A DNA stretch of 64,000 nucleotides, from positions 8,365,001 through 8,429,000 of the forward strand of contig NC_087118.1 of NCBI RefSeq assembly GCF_963855985.1. Direction: 5' to 3'. Positions within the stretch are counted from its first letter, which is position 1, and each line of letters opens with the position of its first letter. This document shows, one piece after another, positions 54,690 to 64,000 of the stretch. The stretch comes from Ostrinia nubilalis (lineage: Eukaryota > Arthropoda > Insecta > Lepidoptera > Crambidae). The notes beneath the pieces were generated by a model, which was not told the DNA's origin, searched no databases, and saw only the letters and a program-made list of their open reading frames with translations. Both the position numbers and the translations under genes were made by a program.

Positions 54690-55324
54690 AACGCTCTTAA
54701 GTTAAAAAAAGTTTTGCCGGAATTTTTGTACTAATCTTAATGGACGATGGACAAACTGTCATCTATCTCTTTCCCAATTTTTAACCCTTTCACGCATATG
54801 GGACACATTTGTCCCCGCATAGTTTTTACGATTTACAGTAATACTAGTTAAGCTAAACCCTTTGTAGTTTAATATTCTTAAATTTTATTATTATCTTTTA
54901 TGATTATGCGCTGTAAATAATAAAAAACGCGATTCCTTGTGTAAAAAAATACTGGCACAAAATGTGAAAAAAAAAATTCGTTAGACGTCAAAATTAAAAA
55001 ATATTTTAATATTACTTAGCGGCTGTTTGGCCATTACTTTTCTTCCGATTTACATTCACTAATAAGTATAATTATCGTTTTATTACATATTTTCCATTTT
55101 CTTCGTATGTATAATGAATATTATGTGAAAATCTGTATTGGGACACGGGTGTCCCTATGTGCGTCAAAGGCAACTTGGTTCTTACTAAGGATATTGTTTG
55201 CCTCGTTATAATTTGTATGTTTATATTGATGTTTTATTTATAATTCATACATATTTTTTGTAAATCATTTGTCTTCAAATCGACTTGAAGAAATTTCACT
55301 CAGGAAAGACGAATTTTAGAAGTC

Positions 55325-55376
55325 ATGATGACTGAAAATAGTGACAACGAGGATGGTTTACTCCCTGATGAAAGGG
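55325..55376 (+). pseudogene. Start of a piggyBac-like transposase
   Basis: ATG at 55325 opens MMTENSDNEDGLLPDE, an acidic start like that of piggyBac transposases, and is cut by the RTE fragment after about 17 codons. Identity rests on position and acidity only. Confidence 0.4.
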
Positions 55377-56085
55377 TGTCTACTGCTGGACAGAGGCTTT
55401 CCCCGGGGATTTTCACAACAATCGTTCCTGTGCTGCTCGTATACATGAATGTACATGAGCAGCACAGGAACATGAGGCCTGCCACACTACGTCTTCCTAT
55501 ACGTGGGCGCCACTCGAGAAATTTTCTGCCCAAACGGCCATCATTTCTGCGAGCTATGTGCCCTGCCCATTGCCGCGATAGTTTGGTAATTATGCGAGCT
55601 ATGTCTGTTACTTTGAGTCTCCTGCGGACTTCCTCATCACCCTTTGGGTGACTTTGAGCCTTCTCATAAGGCCCATAGTGAAGGAACACGTCTCCGTTCC
55701 GTGCGTCATCGCCGCCAAGCCAACACACATTGGTCAAAGACTTTCAGTCAAAGGTCCTGAGACACTGCGGTATTTTGGGTAAAAAGATGTCGCGAAGCCT
55801 CTCGGATGTTGTCCCCCCAAGTAAGATTCAACGTTGTAGTCACGGCACGGCTGAGACCTTGGAAGACCTAGAATCAATGCTCTATGGCCTCAGTACAGGC
55901 TTTCAATAAATGGGATTCAAAATAAACATGGACAACACGAAACAATTATGTCAAATATCCGTGTTACACGCACTCCTCTGCACGCTGGAGACTACACTCA
56001 AAGTTGTTCTTGAAACAAACAGTTTAGTTAGGTAGGTCTAACTTCAAGAAAGAAGTCTATGATGAGATGAGGATCAAATATAAAA
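55377..56085 (-). pseudogene. RTE-clade LINE fragment in the piggyBac-like element
   Basis: The minus strand encodes the C-terminal end of an RTE polyprotein (LKVTDIARIITKLSRQWAGH, DGRLGRKFLEWRPRIGRR). It is followed upstream by degraded thumb sequence to about 56085. An internal inverted copy of GTACATGAGCAGCACAGGAA around 55430-55470 disrupts it. Confidence 0.8.
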
Positions 56086-56860
56086 ATACGTAAGATATGA
56101 TGCTATCTATTATAAATTTCTTATTATAAATATTAAAAATAAGCTTATTGATTAAATTTGATGTGCATTTTTAGTGTGATTTGTATTTATTTTGCAATAA
56201 AAGCGTCGAAGTATTTTATTTTCAATATATGAGGGAATGTATACCTTAACGCATATAGGGACATATGTGTCCCCGACTGAAAAACACTGAAATACATAGC
56301 ACTTATATTTTCTGTACTACTTTTATGTTAAATTAGACTAAAATAAATAGATATAACTAAAGAAAAAAGAATTTTATGGTTTGGAATAGTTATAAGCGTG
56401 TAAGGGTTAAGAAGAAACAGTGATTGGCTTGAATCTCCAATTAACTGGGTCTGGCAACTAGTTTTTGATGAAGACAAAATTGAGAAAATGTTCTGTTTCT
56501 GAGTTAATTTATGTAACGTGTAATTCATCTTTTTTTCTGTTTCTGAGTTAATTTGTTGTTGTTAACGGTTTCCTCGGGATAAAGGAAGTAGTCGAAGCAT
56601 GTAGTGTAGAAGTTGGCATGTTTTCGGTAATTGCATCTATATTTGACGTTGTTTTTTCACTAGGTTCAGTAATTGAACCAATATTTTTCTCAATTTTGTC
56701 TTCATCAAAAACTGGTTGCCAGACCCAGTTAATTGGAGATTCAAGCCAATCAATGTTTCTTCTTAAAAATTGGAGAAGAGATAGATGACAGTTTGTCCAT
56801 CGTCCATTATGATTAGTACAAAAATTCCGGCAAAACTTTTTTTAACTTAACACTGTTTTC

Positions 56861-57425
56861 TTCTGACAAATGTACCATTTTCTGCTAAAGGTGATTATAA
56901 AGTTCCTCACTGTCCATCAAAGGTTTTAAGGTATTTCTTAAGACTACGAACAAATCTATATTATTCACAATAGCTTCCATTGTAATTACAGTCATGTGCA
57001 GATAGGAAAGATAGGGTTTAACAGATTCTGAGAATAGATAACAATGTCACCTAACGATAAAATCACTTTCTAGTACCGTAATCGACGCTTTTTCTAAAGA
57101 AAAGAACTAAAATACAAGAAGAGTCAATTTTAATTTTTTTCGGAATCGTTTAACAGGCTAAGTTGCGGTTTGGAGCAGCTGGAAATAGCTTAGAATATTA
57201 ATAAATAATGCAGTTATACCGACCTAGGTTATTTCAAGTCACGATCTAGCAGGTCTTCGGAGAAAATTAGCACTTTATGTCTCGTTTCATACAAAAATAA
57301 CACAAATTATTTTTTTTAAGCCAAAGTATCAGGTTTAGAGAAAAATGTGATATGACATGTCGTGATGAGTGAGCAAAGGACTATCGATTGGCAATTTTTA
57401 AAATTCGATTTTCCGGAAAAAATCC
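56861..57425. other. Gene-free stretch
   Basis: No gene is supported. 57320-57405 resembles 22485-22575, marking a dispersed repeat of unknown type. Confidence 0.5.
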
Positions 57426-57853
57426 CTATGTCCACTTTAATGCCATTTCGATCCACTGTGATGCCTGCTCTCGCGCGCCCGGCGCCCCCGTGGCGCCAGC
57501 GCCTCCGCGCGTGAAATGCAAGCCCTCGCTCGCCTCACTGCCGATGCCGCCCGCCGATGAGTCTGCTGCCGTCAACGCCTTCCCGCTTGAGCTTACTTCG
57601 GCATGTTTCTCTGTTGCCTCTAAAGCCAAAGCTAACTCGACTGCTTCTTTGTACTCTATTTTTTTCTCGGCGAAAATTCTCGAACGCATAGCGTCGTTCG
57701 CCAATCCTGATACAAATTGGGCTCTTAGATTTTCTTGCAAAGTCGAACATTGATTGCACTTTCCGAAATTGCATGTAGAAGCGAGATGTTTCAAGGCTTG
57801 TAGGTATTCACTGAGTGTTTCGCCGGGCCGTTGTCTTCGAAGTCTAATAAATT
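57426..57853 (-). pseudogene. gag: Ty3/gypsy gag (G4), part 2
   Basis: Entering from the insertion at about 57853, the frame reads FIRLRRQRPGETLSEYL, LKHLASTCNFGKCNQCS and LRAQFVSGLANDAMRSRIF, then a Gly/Ala-rich end. This is the capsid C-terminal region common in insect gypsy gag. It fades out near 57426, before any zinc knuckle. The N-terminal part is at 60275-60546. Confidence 0.85.
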
Positions 57854-57935
57854 TTTTTTTTTTTTTTTTTTTTTTATGCTAGACAAGGCAGGTATTTGAC
57901 CGCAATCGCACCTGGTGTTAAGTGAGATGCAGTCT
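57850..57935 (-). repeat. Poly(A) and SINE/LINE-like 3' tail of the inserted repeat
   Basis: A T run (57849-57876) is followed by GCAGGTATTTGACCGCAATC and CACCTGGTGTTAAGTGAGAT, a tail common to lepidopteran retroposons. It suggests the 2.4-kb repeat entered gag by retroposition in minus orientation. Confidence 0.6.
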
Positions 57936-59091
57936 AAGTGCTACGGTAGGTAGGTATATGTAACGTGTGACTACGCCTTTCCAAACATGAAAATTACTAT
58001 GCAACTACATTAGCAAGTTTGTTCAGTTCAGTATTCTGAAAATCTTGTTTTATACTTTTTCAGCGTCGTTTTTTGTCGTAGTTGGGTTTTAGTTTTTTTA
58101 CTTTTTATTTATTATTTGTACTATTTTGGTGTTAAAGTGTATTTGTGGCGCATAATATTAACAAAAATTAAATTGATGAACTAATAAGTAGTAAAGAAGC
58201 TATGAACGAAAAGATGTGAATTATATGCAATCAGCCCTTGAATACAGGTAAAGTCACAAGCAAATGCTAGTAATATATATACAGGGTGTTTCTTGTAAGG
58301 TGTCAAGCCGAAGGCAGGTGATAGGTGAGGACTAGACCTATCGATTTCACCCCCATGTATGTTCTACGATTTTTCATAGTTTAGAAGTTATCGTTAATTT
58401 TGTGATTTTTTCAAATTGTATGACCCAGTAGGCTTTAAATTTTTTTATCTTTTTTTTGGGTCGCCTTTTCTCAGATTTCTTTTTTTTGACAGATTCCCTA
58501 TTAATTGCAGATTTTTGAAAAAAATAATCAACTTCCTATCTTTGATGCAAGATACAAAATTTTTGCTAGAAACATAAAAAATATGCTTTTAGCGGAACAT
58601 TCTAAAATTTTCAACTTAAAGGTTTGAAAAAAAAAAAGAACTTCCATAGGTCCAAAATAATTTTAAAAACTGCGCAGTTTTCTGAACTTTCATAATAACA
58701 CAAAAAAACATGTACTTATTAGGCCATTATTTTCTGTAATCGCTCCACTCAAGTGGCAAGTTGGAGATTCCGTTACATGTTTTTGACTTTCTTAGGACTA
58801 AGTAATGTTTGCAATCCCTTAAGTTTACGTTATGTAGAACACATTTAGAGACAATATCTGAAAAGAACATTTTTTATCCACAACGAGGAAGCTCTTGCCC
58901 TTCATCTGGTATACAATAGGGAATATGAAAATATTGATGAACTGCGGACAAAGCTTACTGAAGCACAAAACCAAATTAAAATGAAGAAGAAGGTTTTACA
59001 AAGAATTTTTTTGCGTCGTTGTCGAATGTGCATTCAGGTCAACGGCGGACATTTTGAACATTTACTTTAAATTAAATCATTACACCCTTCT

Positions 59092-59171
<80 letters not shown>

Positions 59172-60279
59172 CTTTCCCTTTCTCTCACACTCTAATAATA
59201 TGTAGGTATATCGAATTTAATCGTAAAGTAACAAACACCACTGTGGTCTAGTGGTAAGGCCACCTATTTAGGACACCCAATTTCTCTGTGGTTTAGGATT
59301 CCGAGTGAAGCTCGCTGATCATCCATCAGTTTCCATCAGGTCAGATGAATGGCAAGAGATTCCTCGTTGTGGATAAAAAAATGTTTTGTTCAGTTATTGT
59401 CTTTAAATGTGTTCTACGTAACGTAAACTTAGAGAATTGCAAACATTAGTTAGTCCTAAGAAAGTCAAAAACATGTAACGGAATCTCCGACTTACCACTT
59501 TAGTGGAGCGATTACAGAAAATAATGGCCTATTAAGTACATGTTTTTTTGTGTTATTATGAAAGTTCAGAAAACTGCGCAGTTTTTAAAATTATTTTGGA
59601 CCTACGGAATTTCTTTTTTTTTTTTAAACTTTTAAGTTGAAAATTTTAGGATGTTCCGCTAAAAGCATATTTTTTTATGTTTCTAGCAAAAATTTTGTAT
59701 CTTGCATCAAAGATAGGAAGTTGATTATTTTTTTCAAAAATCTGCAATTAATAGGGAATCTGTCAAAAAAAAGAAATCTGAGAAAAGTCAACCCAAAAAA
59801 AAGATAAAAAAATTTAAAGCCTACTGGGTCATACAATTTGAAAAAATCACAAAATTAACGATAACTTCTAAACTATGAAAAATCGTAGAACATACATGGG
59901 GGTGAAATCGATAGGTCTAGTCCTCACCTATCACCTGCCTTCGGCTTGACACCTTACAAGAAACACCCTGTATATTCAAAATGTACAAGTAAAGCGCTTT
60001 CAAATGATACCAAACACGGCATATTTATCTTAACTTTATTTTTTAACTCTGTATGTTTTGTCCGCTAGAGGGCGCCACATTAGATTTTGTGAAACCCCAT
60101 ATAGCCTATAACCAGCGGACAATTAAGACGCTTCTAATGATATGTCATTTGTCGAATTCTGATAAGTAGTTTAGAAGTTACGAGGGAACACATGAACATA
60201 CATACATACATACATACATACATACATAGCCTGTCAAAATCATAACCCTCCTTTGGCTTTGCCGTAGTCGGGTAAAAAT
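57936..60279 (-). repeat. 2.4-kb repeat, inverted copy of 48061-50419
   Basis: It lies between the two gag halves. It carries its own foldback C in the same relative place and a CATA microsatellite (about 60198-60230). It joins the gag codons for AERH at the right and FIRLRR at the left. Confidence 0.9.
58282..59970. mobile_element. Foldback element C, copy 2
   Basis: 1,689 bp with ends CAGGGTGTTTCTTGTAAGGT, TA on both sides, and an AC microsatellite at 59093-59166. Arm-specific differences (GGGTCGCC in one arm, GGGTTGAC in the other) match copy 1 in mirror order. Confidence 0.92.
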
Positions 60280-60546
60280 ATGGCGCTCTGCGATTTCTGA
60301 GCGTTGAGGCTCAAGATGATCTTCCACCAATTTTACCAGTTCTTCGTAAGTTTTGTTTTCAGGAAAATCCGGAGAACACAAATCGCACATCAAATTATAT
60401 GTATTTTCACCAACAACAGTAATTAGCATTGACACTTTGAGGTTATCCTCGACTTTGTTTAGCAAAATAAACTGGTTAACTCGGCGAATATACGCCGGCC
60501 ACTGATGTGTGGTTAAGTTAAAAGGTTCCAACTTTCCGATAGGCAT
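60275..60546 (-). pseudogene. gag: Ty3/gypsy gag (G4), part 1
   Basis: ATG at 60546 opens MPIGKLEPFNLTTHQW and continues RVNQFILLNKVED, GENTYNLMCDLCSP and LVKLVEDHLEPQRSEIAERH. This is the matrix/capsid start of an insect gypsy gag. It is cut by the 2.4-kb repeat. About 45 bp upstream, TGGCGACGAGTCTG (minus strand, near 60592) is a candidate primer-binding site. Confidence 0.88.
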
Positions 60547-61057
60547 AATTAATTATGAAAACGCGTTTAAATTCGTCGAAAACAGACTCGTCGCCAGTGG
60601 AACGACAAATAAAAGGCGCGGATATGCAACAGACTGACTTTAATGACAGGAGGCAAAGACATTACAACTGGCGGCAGAGGCAATAACAATATACAGCCTA
60701 GATGGCGCAATAGTCGCCCCAACAACGTATCAGGAACGACTGACCGTATGCAGCAATCTCCACCACCGTGCAGGCCCGGTGATGCTACTCAGCTCCTGAT
60801 GATCATATTTTACCAGAAGCTGTCGTCACCTGGACACGCGGACAGTCCACGCCATTTCGCACTCGCGGAATCCTACTTCTGATGTCGGAGCGTCGGGCTC
60901 TCGGACGGCACCAGAAGGGTCTCTCATTGAATTCATACTATCTACCTATGTGGGCGTATAGGGAACACGTGCGAGTGGACACTAACACTAATTATAATCA
61001 CTGATTATAAACGACTAACTTTACTATAGACTAGAATGTAAAGACTGGTTCGTAATT
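60547..61057. other. G4 leader and LTR-like remnant
   Basis: On the plus strand, TGGAACGACAAATAAAAGG (about 60595) could be the LTR end of G4 next to its primer site. The rest has no supported gene and its outer boundary is unclear. Confidence 0.4.
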
Positions 61058-61944
61058 TGTGACGCGCCCCGCGACGCATCGACAGCCCTAGCACCCAGCG
61101 CAGAGATTTTGACAACCCTACGGCTGCGCGGCCGCACGCCGCACGGACCGAGCTAATATAAGAGATGGCGGCGACCGCGGGCGCCTAGCATTCGCTCGGG
61201 AGCCATTGCAACAGCCAGACGTTCGCGCGCGCGTCTATCGTTCCCTCGGCTGCATTGCACAGAGTCCCTAGCGAATAGCTATCCACATTGTTCCCACTAA
61301 CCCTGACTGTTCGACTCTGGCTTGATTCGATAACTCGGTCGGTGATCTAATTGTCGATTCGAGACGTTCTATCGTTGATAGCCTATCGGTTCTAATCCTT
61401 ACCGAGTAGTGCATGAGATACTCATTCCCGACCTGCGGTAGCAATCCCGCTGCCACCCTTCCTGAACTTCACACCCCCTTGCCACGTAGGTCCAACGCCT
61501 TTCCCCTGTGGTCGCGCTCACCTGAGGGCTTCGGCCTCTGGCTCGAGCTAATCGGATCACATCCTACCCCCCTAGTTATAAGTATCCAGACTAATACTCG
61601 CTAAACCTCGCACAGGGCGCCGCCCCTCTCGCGGATACGTAAACTAGTCTCGGGACGCGAACCGGGCGCGTCGCTATCCCTCTTGTCGTAGTAGATTTGC
61701 AATTGTGGAATAACTTGCTCATTATTTAAATAATAGTAATTTAGAATCAGTGAAACTAGAATAAGTAAACTATTGTGGAACCTGAATTATAAAGTGCCAT
61801 TGTGTTATTGATTGTGCGTTTCCTTGGTCGAATATCCCTGTAGGCATCCTGGATAGGTACACATCCCTCATCGCAGAAGGCGAACTGGGACTTAGTACTA
61901 AACAGCGGGGTGTCAGACTGAGCTAGCTAAGACGCCCCGTTGCA
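61058..61944 (+). repeat. 5' LTR of gypsy G2
   Basis: The stretch before the primer site starts TGTGACGCGCCCCGCG and ends GTTGCA. CTAATATAAGAGA near 61155 is a TATA-like box. The GC content is higher than in the surroundings. The 3' LTR is outside the window, so the start is tentative. Confidence 0.55.
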
Positions 61945-61945
61945 A

Positions 61946-61963
61946 TGGCGCCCAACTGAATAA
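61946..61963 (+). promoter_or_regulatory. Primer-binding site of G2
   Basis: TGGCGCCCAACTG begins one base after the LTR end. TGGCGCCC pairs with the 3' end of a lysine tRNA (GGGCGCCA). Confidence 0.65.
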
Positions 61964-62051
61964 CCCACGGAACCTACAGGGATCACCAGATCGCTAGAGA
62001 AGCGAAAGACCACAAGGAACGCAAAACTTCGCATCAAATTGAAAATTACAC

Positions 62052-64000
62052 ATGTCAGAACCGACATCTTGGATATACAAACTCAAGAAGACAGAACTCG
62101 AGAACGAGTGCAAAAGAAGAAACATAAAAACGGAGAACAGAACCGTACAAGAACTGAGACAGAACCTCACAGAAGTACTCAGAACCAAGCAGTCCCATCA
62201 ACCAGTCCAGTCCGCCAGTAAGTCCGCCGAAGACAGTGAGTCAGAAACCGATTTCGAAGACACAGAGATGCACCCAGAACTAGACAACGACAAACCAAAC
62301 ATGTCGTACACCATAGATCAGACCGAAAACATAACATCCAGATGGAACCTAAGCTTCGATACATACAACGACCCGGTGGAGTTCCTAGAACGACTAGATG
62401 AACTAATGTCGTCCGGCGAAGTGAAACAAGATAAAGTGCTCAAAGTGCTCCCCAGATTCCTAAAAGGTAAGGCTGTGCTGTGGTATCGAAATAATAAAAA
62501 CTCGTTCACTACATGGAACGAATTCATAGAATACTTCAAGTTGACATTTGTGAGCCGTGACAGTGACCTGTTAGCTAAAATAGTGAACTATAATAGGCAA
62601 CATTACTGCCAAAAATTCACAGACTACCTGATTGAGATACAAACACTCATGCGCAGATACGCAAAACTATCAAAAGAGGAAGAACTAAATAGAATTTACG
62701 AAAACATGAACACTAAATACAAATACTACATAAAAAAATCAGAAGCCGACTCGATAATCAAACTGATACAACTGGCAAACGACTACGAGAACGTCACAGC
62801 AGACCGTCAGACAAGTGTTGTAAGAAAAGATTACCAGAAAACAAACACAAGTCAAGCCGATAGACCCTACCAAAACAGGGAAACAGAAAACAAAGAAACC
62901 AACGAAAATACAAGAAACAAAACTACGGCATCGTACATGCATAACTACAACACAAATACATGCTGCTGGAGCTGTGGCAAACAAGGACACTCAATGAAAG
63001 ATTGCAGAAGCAAAAAGGTAATATTTTGCAACGGCTGCGGTAGAATCGGCACATTGAGTAGAAATTGCTGCAGGAAATCAAATAGAAACACACACTCCAT
63101 GGCGATAAACACGAACCCAGGACATAAAGACAACCGACCATTCGTAGACGTATCAATACTAGGCGAAAAATATCAAGCACTCGTAGACACCGGAGCCACG
63201 AGATCATACATAAACGACGAAGTGTACGATAAGTTCATAAATAAAAACTTAAAACCAAGAACGGTATGCATAACAGCCATAATGGCAGATGGAAACAAAG
63301 CAGGAATAAAAGAAGCATTAGACATGCAAATAAGTATCAAAGGGAAGACAATTAACCATCAAATGTTATATCACCCACAAATCAAGAAAATACTTATAGG
63401 CATGGACATAGTAAACAGACTAGGAGCAAAAATAGAATGGCCTAAAGAAGACAGTGATAAAAGCGAAGAAGTAGTGTTTTCCAGCAAAACTACAGAATCT
63501 AACATCGTACCCACGTACGACATGGATAAAACACTAACTAACGAAGAAAAACAACAACTCCAGAAATTAATAGCAGAAGAATACCGCAAATGCGATAACA
63601 GCCCCAAAAGGAACAACTGGATAGAACACAAGATCAATCTCACACACGAGCAGCCAGTTAAACAAAGGTACTATCCACGAAACCCTAAGCTACAAGAGAT
63701 CATAAACAAGCACGTTGATAAAATGCTGGAAGACGACGTCATAGAAAAATCAAACAGCCCATACAGCTCCCCAATAGTACTAGCAAAGAAAGCTAACGAT
63801 GAATACAGATTTTGCATTGACTTCAGGAAAATTAACCAAATATCACGCAAAGATGCATACCCCCTACCACAGATAGACAACACACTAGAAAAATTGAGAA
63901 ACGCCAAATATTTCTCAAAAATTGACTTAAAAAACGGATACTGGAACGTCAAACTCGAAGAAAAGAGCAAACCAGCCACAGCATTCACAGTACCAGGCAG
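62052..64000 (+). CDS. gag-pol: G2 gag-pol polyprotein, 3' end off the window
   Basis: ATG at 62052 opens MSEPTSWIYKLKKTELENEC, a start typical of insect Ty3/gypsy gag. The frame stays open for 649 codons to the right edge. The capsid region has FLERLDELM and FLKGKAVLWYR. A CCHC knuckle CWSCGKQGHSMKDC is at about residue 304. A second, CNGCGRIGTLSRNC, has Thr where His is expected. The protease has DTGA at about 379-382. RT begins at about 560 (SNSPYSSPIVLAKK, YPLPQIDN, FSKIDLKNGYW). Gag and pol are fused in one frame, unlike G1. The RT active site and integrase lie outside the window. Confidence 0.93.
   Translation, partial: MSEPTSWIYKLKKTELENECKRRNIKTENRTVQELRQNLTEVLRTKQSHQPVQSASKSAEDSESETDFEDTEMHPELDNDKPNMSYTIDQTENITSRWNLSFDTYNDPVEFLERLDELMSSGEVKQDKVLKVLPRFLKGKAVLWYRNNKNSFTTWNEFIEYFKLTFVSRDSDLLAKIVNYNRQHYCQKFTDYLIEIQTLMRRYAKLSKEEELNRIYENMNTKYKYYIKKSEADSIIKLIQLANDYENVTADRQTSVVRKDYQKTNTSQADRPYQNRETENKETNENTRNKTTASYMHNYNTNTCCWSCGKQGHSMKDCRSKKVIFCNGCGRIGTLSRNCCRKSNRNTHSMAINTNPGHKDNRPFVDVSILGEKYQALVDTGATRSYINDEVYDKFINKNLKPRTVCITAIMADGNKAGIKEALDMQISIKGKTINHQMLYHPQIKKILIGMDIVNRLGAKIEWPKEDSDKSEEVVFSSKTTESNIVPTYDMDKTLTNEEKQQLQKLIAEEYRKCDNSPKRNNWIEHKINLTHEQPVKQRYYPRNPKLQEIINKHVDKMLEDDVIEKSNSPYSSPIVLAKKANDEYRFCIDFRKINQISRKDAYPLPQIDNTLEKLRNAKYFSKIDLKNGYWNVKLEEKSKPATAFTVPG

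Larger units (their letters stand above)
54785..56406 (+). mobile_element. piggyBac-like element, internally deleted
   Basis: The ends CCCTTTCACGCATAT and, in complement, CCCTTACACGCTTAT are flanked by TTAA on both sides. A GGGACA(C/T)ATNTGTCCCC palindrome lies near each end (about 54809 and 56258). It keeps the first codons of a transposase-like frame and an AATAAA near the right end. Most of the gene is missing, and an RTE fragment sits inside. Confidence 0.8.
54690..56860. repeat. Inverted repeat F hosting a piggyBac-like element
   Basis: 54697-54784 plus 56407-56495 pair with 56680-56858 in inverted orientation (GTTTTGCCGGAATTTTTGTA, GACGATGGACAAACTGTC, GAATCTCCAATTAACTGGGT). The right arm reads continuously through a single TTAA (about 56761-56764), which is the empty site of the insertion in the left arm. 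Confidence 0.85.

Noticed and set aside
57388..57753. 121-codon plus-strand frame rich in Ala and Pro
   Set aside because: It is antisense to the gypsy gag fragment on the minus strand.
59054..59251. Thr/His-rich open frame
   Set aside because: It is an AC microsatellite translated in the centre of foldback C.
60643..60882. 79-codon plus-strand frame between G4 and G2
   Set aside because: No family resemblance; it lies in an LTR-like remnant.

Overview
The window is 64 kb of eukaryotic, AT-rich repeat DNA, most probably from a moth or butterfly. The evidence is the RTE-type LINE with TTCG tails, Helitrons that begin TCnnAACTAATATTATAAATG and end CTAG, and Jockey/Daphne-like LINEs with A/T-rich repeat tails, all typical of Lepidoptera. 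I found no convincing host gene, rRNA, tRNA or CRISPR. Nearly every recognisable reading frame belongs to a transposable element, and many elements sit inside others.

Layout. 171-4716: a terminal-inverted-repeat (TIR) DNA transposon holding a decayed RTE LINE, a PIF/Harbinger-type MITE and a 2.1-kb Tc1/mariner-like insertion. 5544-12856: a complete Ty3/gypsy retrotransposon on the minus strand (intact gag and pol, LTRs almost identical) with a Helitron in its 5' LTR. 12985-14830: an RTE fragment, a broken transposase-like fragment and a Helitron end. 15648-21829: a large TTAA-flanked transposon whose spliced transposase gene is split by a hAT element that itself holds Helitrons. 22851-24638: a 5'-truncated LINE with a 13-bp target duplication. 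25261-32167: a 19-bp tandem array, Helitron pieces, and a LINE split by a second copy of the 2.1-kb element. 32440-32815: an array of 12 small hairpins with an almost constant loop. 33101-40757: two foldback elements, an ORF1-only LINE and an ORF2 LINE lying tail to tail.

40758-54174: a truncated copy of the first TIR element runs into a Ty3/gypsy integrase, which is split by a full-length LINE (42523-52876). That LINE is split twice more, by a 4.6-kb TIR element with AATT flanks and by a 1.1-kb foldback. 54690-56860: an inverted repeat holding a deleted piggyBac-like element, itself hit by an RTE fragment. 57426-60546: a Ty3/gypsy gag split by a 2.4-kb insertion that is an inverted copy of 48061-50419. 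61058-64000: the 5' LTR, primer site and gag-pol start of another Ty3/gypsy element that runs off the right edge.

The most useful signals come from comparing copies within the window. Four different LINEs carry a 3' UTR hairpin of the same architecture with compensating stem changes. Three gypsy-type 3' ends carry a hairpin next to a shared CGGCCATCC box, also with compensating changes. Several insertions have a matching empty site elsewhere in the window, which fixes their boundaries and target duplications.
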